Origin: Epiperipatus broadwayi
Lineage: Eukaryota; Onychophora; Udeonychophora; Euonychophora; Peripatidae
Assembly: GCA_028023455.1 (NCBI GenBank)
Contig: JAQFVV010006428.1
Coordinates: 107,501 to 171,500, forward strand
Direction: 5' to 3'
Length of the DNA stretch: 64,000 nt
A model generated the notes under the pieces. The model was not told the DNA's origin. It saw only the letters and a program-made list of their open reading frames with translations, and searched no databases. This document shows, piece by piece, positions 56,651-64,000 of this stretch. Made by a program: the position numbers and the translations under genes. Within the stretch, counting starts at the first letter, position 1, and each line of letters opens with the position of its first letter.

Positions 56651-57409
56651 TTCATTTACTAAAAGAAAATGATTGATATTTTTTTAAATTGAAAAGTACA
56701 ACTTCTTAATAAAGATGTCTAAAATATATTTACTAAAATATCAGATAGGTCCTTGTGCAAATTTCATTAAAGAAATATTATTCATTATGTGGATAATTTC
56801 CAGACTAAAGAATGATAAATAAAAATTGTTCTTATACATCCATATAGTTCCAAACTGCTCTTCCTTAGCAATTTGTAAATTCTTCTACAGTATGACAGTG
56901 ATGCGATTTATGTCATACATATGGCTGCAAACCAGGGTCAATGCACTAAAACATACAATAATTAGTCAAACATGTGGCTAGGCCAATTAACCAGGAATTT
57001 CATTTCAGTTCTTCATAGCTTCATATAAAAGTGCAAAAACATGTCAGACTTATCTAGACACACAGCTCAACTTCATTCCTTTTATTTTTGTTTTTAAGTA
57101 TTTGTTCTATAAATATTTTAAAATAAAAGAACTTAATGACCCTCTAATCATTTTTTGTGTCTGATTAAAAATATAGTTTCACAATGCTCTCTTCATAAAT
57201 TCAGAGATTTTTAAAGTGAATTTATTCCATGCTTTTCTTTTTAAATATTATACATCAAAAGTAACTGTTTCTCTAAATGCTTGCATTTTATAAAATGTGG
57301 AAATGCAGACTTGTTTTTCCTCTTTTAGATACTTCATTGTCTTAAATTACTTACATAGTAGCTACTATTCAGTGAGGGGTTTTATGAGCATTTAAAATTT
57401 TTGTATTGA
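56651..57409. other. No gene seen
   Basis: AT-rich sequence without recognisable features. Confidence 0.5.
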
Positions 57410-57667
57410 GAATTTGTTCTTTGATTTATCTCTCATATATTCTTACTCTTTTTCATTTACTTTCTCTCTTGTTCTCTCTTTTGCTCTCTGTCTCTCCCAC
57501 TCTGCCTCTCTTCCCTCTTTGCATCTTTTCTTTCCCTCCTTTCTGTCACTCTCTTTTACACTTTTTTTCTCTCTCTTGCTCTTTCCCTTATTTTCTTTCT
57601 ATCTCTCTCTTTCTTTTTTCCCTTTCTCCTTTTTTTCTCCCCCTCTTTTTTATTCCTTTTTCTACCT
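57410..57667 (+). repeat. Polypyrimidine (TC-rich) tract
   Basis: About 250 bases in which the plus strand is almost only T and C, in degenerate TCTCTC/TTTCCC words. Two overlapping open frames rich in Leu, Ser and Phe are artefacts of the composition. Such mirror-like tracts can form triplex structure. Confidence 0.92.
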
Positions 57668-58369
57668 AGCTTTGTAGTCTATCTCTAGAAACTATAAACA
57701 AATAAATCAGTGGTTTTATTGCTCAGGATTTCCAAAGTATTAGAATTGGAACCAATGAAAATAACTTATAGTAAAGAATTTGATGACAGTGCACTAAATC
57801 TTGCAACATACTGTAGATGGATACATTGGTGGATATAAATACTTAAAAATATTTACATGTTAATTCAATTAAGCATGCCATTCTTTTGGTCAGTTTTGCT
57901 TTAAGAGCATGCTGGTGGTATCTGAATTTTTTGCAATAAGTTTACTTAAATGCACTTTGTTTTCATTACCACCCTTTCATATATGGTTTGCTTTCAAAAA
58001 AACCTTATGTTTAAGTTCAAGACTAATTTCAAAAATCATTTCTAATTAAAAACCTCCAAGATCAACAAGAGTATACACCGTCTTTATCATCATTATAAGG
58101 ATGAATCTTGATAAGCATTCAATTATTTCTTAAGGGTAATAATGTCATCATTCATGGTGACCTGTAAAATTTTTATTATCAGAGCTTCTACTACTTTCTT
58201 CAAGAGAGATTGGATTTTCATTCCCATATCTCATCTTATTGTTCTCTCAGTTTCAAATTTATTTATTGACTGCCTTTGCGCCCCTTGAACTTTAGCCACC
58301 CTGTGAGTGAATTATATATATATATATATTGCATCTGATTTCATACAAAACTAAGTAGTTTATAATGTC
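57668..58369. other. No gene seen
   Basis: AT-rich sequence with a short (TA)n run at 58314-58330. Nothing recognised. Confidence 0.5.
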
Positions 58370-60000
58370 AGTTATATATTAATAGCCAAAACTATCCTAA
58401 ATAATGAATCACATTTTTTGTCAAAGCATGTATTAAAATATAAATTATACCTTTCCTCCAATCTAAACCTTTAATGCAGATAGGAAATGAACAGAAACAG
58501 ATTGAGATTCTATATTTTGAGAACTTTAAATAATTCCCTTTCAACAAAAAAATATAAACTGTTTTAAATTAAACTATTAAACTGTCATTTTTAAATCTTT
58601 AAAACTCCAATAATAATAAATCTCGTTTTTATAACTCTAGGTGTTTTATAGAAATCTTAATAGAGACAATATTTTGACACATGAACTGTAATTGATTGAC
58701 ATTTTATATTCCCAGAAATTGAAAAAATCCACCAAATAAAGCACATTTAATCTATTTTAAAATTAAACTAATAAATAGTCATACTTAAATTCTTCAAATC
58801 TCACTGATATTTATTATTAATTAGTAAATATACGTCATTTTGAAATTCAATTCATAAATAAATTCTTTTGCAGCTCACAAATTCCACGATATTCATTATT
58901 TTTTTTTTTGTTTTAAGTGTCATAGCATCGGCCGGGACGCGAACCCACAACCCGGGCAACTGCCTGCTAGTGCAAGGCAGTCGCGCTGACCTCTCGACCA
59001 CCAATGCAAGACTATGATGTTCATTATTGAACCTCGTTTTGCTTAAAACTAGATCGTTTATAAATATAAATAATATGATAACAGCCAAAACCTAAACAAC
59101 ATATTAATTTACCATTTATTGTCAAGGCAACTTGTACTAGTTAAACGTATTCAATTTTTACAGTAATGTAAATTCTTAATATAAACAAAATGTTGACATT
59201 TGGACTGTAATTGATTTATATTTTTATGATTCCAAAAGTTTATGTAACTACCATTAAACAGGAAATTATAGTCTGCTTTAAAAATAAAATAAATAAACAG
59301 TTTTAAAACTTTCAAACCCTATTGTTTTTCATTATTGTTCAAATAATAAACCTGAGACCATTAATCTTCAATCTGTTGCCAAGGCAACATTTATAATAAA
59401 ATGATAGTTTCTATCATTAAATCTGGTTTAAGGCATATATATATATATGCAATTTGACACTTGATCTGTAATTGTTAGTGATTTTTGTATTTTAAAAATA
59501 TTAAATTCATCTTCTAAAACCGGTAAATATATCCTGTTTTTTTAAGTAGTATTATAAAATGCCCATTTATAAAACTATCAAAGGTCATGGCTATTCATTA
59601 TTTTTTAGATTAAAACCTGATAATGCAAAAATATAAATGATTTATAATAATAACGTATCTTACACCATGGCACATGCGCTTTACAGATGGAACGATATAT
59701 ATAATGAATATTCTCGTTTCCAAACCCAAGGTGAATGATTTATAAATATAAAATCACATGGTCACAGCCTAAACCTACCCAAACTATGAATCTATCATCT
59801 GTTATCAAGACATAATCTGTCTATAAACTGTATATCATCCTTTTGTGATAAATATAATAACTTAATAAGGGCAAAAGTATGACTCATGGACAGTAACATA
59901 TTGCAGCTTATATACTTTTAGAAGTTTAAATAAACCGCATTAAACAGCCAAATATAATCCATGTAATAAATAAAAATTATTTTTTAAAAAAATAATTATT
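58370..60000 (+). repeat. Degenerate tandem array, forward orientation
   Basis: The phrase GACATTTGGACTGTAATTGA or close variants recurs near 58675, 59193, 59455 and 59879. ATGATAACAGCCAAAACCTA-type phrases recur near 58384, 59078 and 59763, each followed by TGTCAAGGCAAC-type words (58415, 59120, 59377, 59800). The spacing is 260-420 bases once an inserted SINE is subtracted, so the units are about 300-400 bp and heavily diverged. No coding sequence. The reverse orientation of the same unit appears at 60720-61960. Confidence 0.72.
58901..59015 (-). mobile_element. tRNA-derived SINE with target duplication
   Basis: On the minus strand this reads CTTGCATTGGTGGTCGAGAG, GTCAGCGCGACTGCCTTGCA, CTAGCAGGCAGTTGCCCGGG and TTGTGGGTTCGCGTCCCGGC, then GATGCTATGACAC and a poly(A) tail. 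The A box is TGGTCGAGAGG and the B-box relative is GGTTCGCGTCC. It is the best-kept copy of this family here and is CpG-rich. The target GATATTCATTATT (58888-58900) recurs as GATGTTCATTATT (59016-59028). It was inserted into a unit of the tandem array. Confidence 0.93.
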
Positions 60001-60049
60001 ATTTATTATTATTTAAATAATATATAAATATAGAGGATTTAAACGCAGA

Positions 60050-60400
60050 CTTTCAAGCACTTTTCAACTATCCACACTATCTCATACCACTGATATACAT
60101 GACCACACATATGTAGATAAGATAAATAATCACCTATATATATATTTTGTGCTGAACCAGCACTCATCAGTTGATCAGATTATCATCTCCCCCCAACACA
60201 CACACACACATATATATATATAATCATTGCTCAGTTTATATTAAGGATAGCAAATCTTCATACTTTAATGGGCTTCAATCTACTCCAACCTTCAACTCTT
60301 TAGCCATCCGTACTATTGAAAATATGATGATGGAATGCCCAAATCTCATGCTGATGCCAATATTATTGCCATGGCCATATTGACCTCAAGTCACTCTACC
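60050..60400 (+). repeat. Half copy of the hairpin element of 13.4-13.7 kb
   Basis: It follows the left arm 13399-13735 in order: CAGACTTTCA-CAC, ATATGTAGA-AAGATAAATAATCAC, GTGCTGAACCAGCACTCATC, CAGATTATCATCT, ATCTTCATACTTTAAT, GGCTTCAATC-ACTCCA, AAAATATGATGATGGAA and CATATTGAC-TCAAGTCA. The right arm is absent: after the central loop word the sequence departs near 60400. A (CA)n(TA)n run interrupts it near 60198-60222. Confidence 0.82.
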
Positions 60401-60719
60401 CCCTCATGAAATAGACCTTATCTATTTAAATACATAGAAGAGCGATGGGCAGGATGCAGTCTTAATGAGTGAATATTTGAAATTAAGTCCCAGTATATGA
60501 AGAATGCCTGTATTTCAAATATGTAAATAATATATCTAATTTTTCACAAATGTACAAGTGTAAAGTATATAACAGCTAAAGTGTTAAAAATATAAACATC
60601 TTCCTAGTAAAATCCAAGTATAAAAAGTTCATTCTATATTTATAATCTTAGACCAAATTAAAAGGTGGAATTTTTATTTTACTCTTCAATTATTGCAATG
60701 TAATGGATGGTTGATTTAT
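60401..60719. other. No gene seen
   Basis: Non-coding sequence between the half hairpin and the reverse array. GAAGAAT, GTATTTCA and ACAAGTGT words faintly recall 14060-14260, so it may be a decayed outer part of the same composite element. Confidence 0.35.
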
Positions 60720-61960
60720 TCTTGATCTAAACTTTAACTGCTATTATGTGATTTACATTTATCAGCCAACCTAGCTATGTAAAAATCAGACTTATTATCA
60801 GACTTATTATTATTATTAGTAGTAGTAGTATAAGAGATGGTGATTATGTGATGTTTAGTATAAAAATAACAGTGGTGTTTAAAAGTTGTTTTATTCAAAC
60901 AGCTATGAATAAATATTTTCATCTGTTACAACTGTCAAAATATCAACTTTTGTGGATGCAAGATATACCAGAGTGAAAGATTAAATCTATTTTTTTATTT
61001 ATTGAAGTTATTTTAGAACAGATTTTATATTCATATTTTGAGTAAGCTTTGTATATGATATGATTTACATTTCTAAACCATTTACCTTGGTGCAAAATGA
61101 GACTTATTATCTAAAAAAATAATGAATAACTGAATGGTTTTGATAATTAAAAAAGTTATATTTACTGATGTAATTTCAAACATGTTATAGTTTCCTGTTT
61201 CATGGGGTATATTTAAACTTTTCAAAATATAGAAATCTCAATTTGTTACTGTACCATTGTATTTTATTCTCTATTTAAAAATTTTAAATCCGAATTTAGG
61301 GTAGAATCTATGTTTTAATTGTACATGTATTCTTGATAGCAGGTTTTAAAGCTTTAAAATGTTTATTAGTCAATTTTTAAAACATGTTAATGGGCTTTAA
61401 TTAAACTTTGAGAAATAAATTGGGTGCATTAAGGTATAAATGGTTTTAAAATGAGTATGTATTATTAAAAATTGTAAATAGTTTACATTTTAATTTAGTG
61501 GAGATTAATTAAAATTTTACTCATATAAAATGTCAATTCATTATATTCCACGTGTCCATTTTGTCTATATTAAAATCAGAGTCAAAAGTGGAATCCATCT
61601 TTTGCTTATAAAGGTTGTTTTGATAACATATTATAGATTTATGGTTTGAATGCTGTTATCATGTGTTTTACATTTATAAACTACTAGTTTTTTTGAAAAA
61701 TCAGGTTTATGTTCTAAAATCATAAAGTTTTAAAAATGGCTAATAGTTAATGTTTAAATAGGCTAACCAGCATTATTTAAACTTCTAGTATTATAATTGT
61801 TACAGTCCAATCAACTTTTTTTATATATATTAAGATTTTTGCAGCTGCAAAAGGGAGATTCCAACTTTTATTTTATAGAAGTTGCCCTGATAACATATCA
61901 GAGATTCATGGCTTGCATCAGCTTTGGCTGTTATTGTGATATATATATATGTGTGTGTGT
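60720..61960 (-). repeat. Degenerate tandem array, reverse orientation
   Basis: The reverse complement contains the same phrases as 58370-60000. AATAACAGCCAAAGCTGATG ... ATGTTATCAGGGCAAC (from about 61945-61880) matches ATGATAACAGCCAAAACCTA ... TTGTCAAGGCAAC. CATGATAACAGCATTCAAAC ... TGTTATCAAAACAACC (61665-61610) is another unit. TTGATTGGACTGTAACAATT (61815-61796) matches TTGGACTGTAATTGATT. Further TATTATGTGATTTACATTTA-type phrases lie near 60741 and 61055, suggesting at least four units. Divergence is high. Confidence 0.65.
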
Positions 61961-64000
61961 GTATGCGTTTTTAGTAATGGTTAAATCTATTTGCTCTATC
62001 TCTGATACATTGAATATTAGCTTAATCTCAGAGTGTTTAGGGGATTAGCCTTTTAACTGGAATTATTAATTTTTTCCATACTTTCCTGGATTTGTAATGT
62101 TTTATAGATAGTGATGACCAATTTAGCTATATGTTTTAGGATCTATTTACTGCTCCCCATTAATGTCAGATAGCATTCTGTGCTGACTTATTCTACCTGG
62201 CTTTCAAATAGGGTACATGCTGTGACTAACCTCATCTTAGAAACATAATGCCTAATAAAATGTCCCTCTTATCACTTTCTAAAAGTATCTATTCTCAGTA
62301 ATCTAATATAGTATTCTTTTTTGTTATTTGTCATACAGAGATTGCTTAACATTTGATCTCTATACTATTCATATGATCTGAGCCTTCTAATTAAGAAACT
62401 TCACCAAATCTTAGCGGAATATTGGAAATAGTTATAAACAGTTCCCAATTGTTCAGTCTCTGACATAGTTTTACTGGAAATAACTTTCTACACTGTTATT
62501 CCTAAACGATTTTTCAATTGCATCTCCACTAAGAAATTGGATCTGTAAAAATTGAATGATGTCACCATTCATCTTAGAATATCTTGCTAGCATTAACTAT
62601 ATGACATCACATTCATGGACATTGTACTTTTTGATTCTACTGCCATATTTTGTCCATACATGCTTTCAATATTATTGATTGTTCTTTATCTATGCCTAAT
62701 CAATCACCTTCTTATTTAGGGCATCAATTACCTTTTTTTATTTTCCTTACACTTTCTTGGAGAATTCTTTAACAATGATACTATTCATCTTTTAATGCTG
62801 AATTGCAGAATGTTTCTTTCTTTTATTTGAATTAAATTTTCTTAATATTTTATGACACCCTGAGTAGCTTTTTGAGATTTTATCTTATGATTGCCTTTAG
62901 AGCTATTCATTGGTTAATCAGTTTTTCTTTCTTATACATATGTATGATCTATGTGAGAAGTTTCTTCTCTTGTTATAGTGTTTATCATGCTGTTGATATT
63001 TAATACCTGTACTTCACTCCCAGTAACTCTCATTGTTTCTCTCTATTTCTTATAAACCATTTTTATTTTCATACTTTTTTGCAATATTTTCATAATCCAT
63101 GTTTCTCCACATTTATTATTTTATTTAATGATTGATGCCGTGATAGAAATCAAACTCTTTTACGTTCTATACTCAGGAGCTTTTCCATATCTTGAAGTGG
63201 TAGCTTTTCTGTATTCATTTCTGTTGCCTTTCTTGTTCCATTATAAAAGTTTTCATTCTGGTAGTCATTAATTTATTTACTTCTGTTTTGATTCTAGAAA
63301 TGCTATTACTGTATAACTTGTACTAATACAATAGTTTTTTTATAGGTACACTATTTTCATTCTCATTCGCACATCACTTTTCAAACTAAATGTTCTGCCA
63401 ACAATCCTTTCCATCCTATTATTCAATCTATCTTAATGTATTTATTTTTGTGCTTATATTAAATAATTTGATTAACTGTTCCATTTTTATTTCCATTAAT
63501 TTGTTTTTCATTTTCTATTGCCACAATGTCCTTTGATTTGCTTCTTCTTTTAAGTGATATTAGAATCATTCAAATACTTCATTTTTATTATGTATATTAT
63601 TATCATTGGCTAAACTATTCGAGATACAATTTGCTACTGGGACATCTCATTATGTAATAATAAAAGAGGCTAAACAATTCTAATTATATTGGGTCATATA
63701 TTAGGGTGCCAAATACAAAGGAATTGAGAATACATTTGATGCTGAGACACAGTAGACTTTTGTATAGAAAGAAAATAACATCACAAAAATATTCCTAATT
63801 ATCTCTGGATACAGGATTACACATGAAATAGAACTGAACAAAGAAGTCAATTGGAAAATCTCCTCAAGTATGGCATTGTGGATAAATATGACAATACAAT
63901 TTATACCTGCTATGCATGTAAAAATGTAAATAATCTTCATGCCTTTAACCTTTTAACCGCTAATTATATTATTGGTTGTATGAGGTAAAAATCAAATCTT
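61961..64000. other. No gene recognised
   Basis: AT-rich sequence to the window end. The region 62050-63700 has long T/C-biased stretches and could be a decayed minus-strand element (the minus strand is Lys/Glu/Asn-rich in places, for example near 63480-63560), but no RT, endonuclease or transposase motif is readable. Confidence 0.4.

Noticed and set aside
57406-57677. Two overlapping 87-codon frames rich in Leu, Ser and Phe
   Set aside because: They are products of the polypyrimidine tract, which contains almost no purines and hence few stop codons.
62050-63700. Possible decayed minus-strand retroelement
   Set aside because: The minus strand is Lys/Glu/Asn-rich in places, but no catalytic or structural motif could be read in any frame.

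Overview
This is eukaryotic, very AT-rich, repeat-dominated DNA. It has long (TA)n, (TG)n and (TATC)n tracts, hardly any conserved coding sequence, and layer upon layer of decayed mobile elements. The mix is RTE-clade LINEs, an I/Ingi-like LINE, Penelope-like elements with GIY-YIG tails, Ty3/gypsy remnants, a ZBED5/GTF2IRD2-type hAT transposon, tRNA-derived SINEs and foldback repeats. This fits a large lophotrochozoan genome; a cephalopod such as an octopus is my best guess, by inference only. Nothing here looks prokaryotic. No complete host gene is visible. Two minus-strand terminal exons (19781-19860 and 53337-54025) are the only stretches I would put forward as host coding sequence, and I recognise neither.

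Region by region. 1-643 is a foldback repeat that runs off the left edge. 1250-6060 is a decayed plus-strand Ty3/gypsy element with gag, protease, RT, RNase H and integrase in order. 7567-8040 matches the sequence next to an RTE endonuclease at 30724-31190. 8770-11875 is a whole hAT element with a perfect 8-bp target duplication. 12882-14455 holds a (TATC)n tract and a large hairpin repeat flanked by direct repeats. 14500-19700 has no ORF of note; it begins with a CpG-rich island and continues as extreme AT with recurrent TTTTAAAA words, and it includes a CCAAT/TATA promoter-like site on the minus strand. 19781-19860 is a candidate last exon with its own poly(A) signal. 20285-23000 holds RTE fragments and a tandem duplication of about 320 bp. 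25504-29583 holds two copies of one LINE placed head to tail. 29660-31190 is a minus-strand RTE 5' half.

32511-42284 contains RTE ends, SINEs (two with clear target duplications), a 9-unit minisatellite and several small inverted repeats. 45475-46010 is a Penelope-like C-terminal remnant. 49435-49676 is another RTE 3' end with a (GAT)n tail. 50811-52380 is a minus-strand gypsy fragment. 53337-54025 is an intact unassigned coding exon. 54290-56650 has three Penelope-like pieces in alternating orientation. 58370-61960 is a degenerate tandem array, then a half copy of the 13.4-kb hairpin element, then what looks like the same array in reverse orientation. The rest is unassigned.

The most interesting items are the paired inverted arrays around a foldback core (58.4-62.0 kb), which share their core with the 13.1-14.5 kb element; the inverted Penelope pair; the intact orphan exon; and the short terminal exon at 19.8 kb. 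All similarities were judged by eye, with no alignment or database search.
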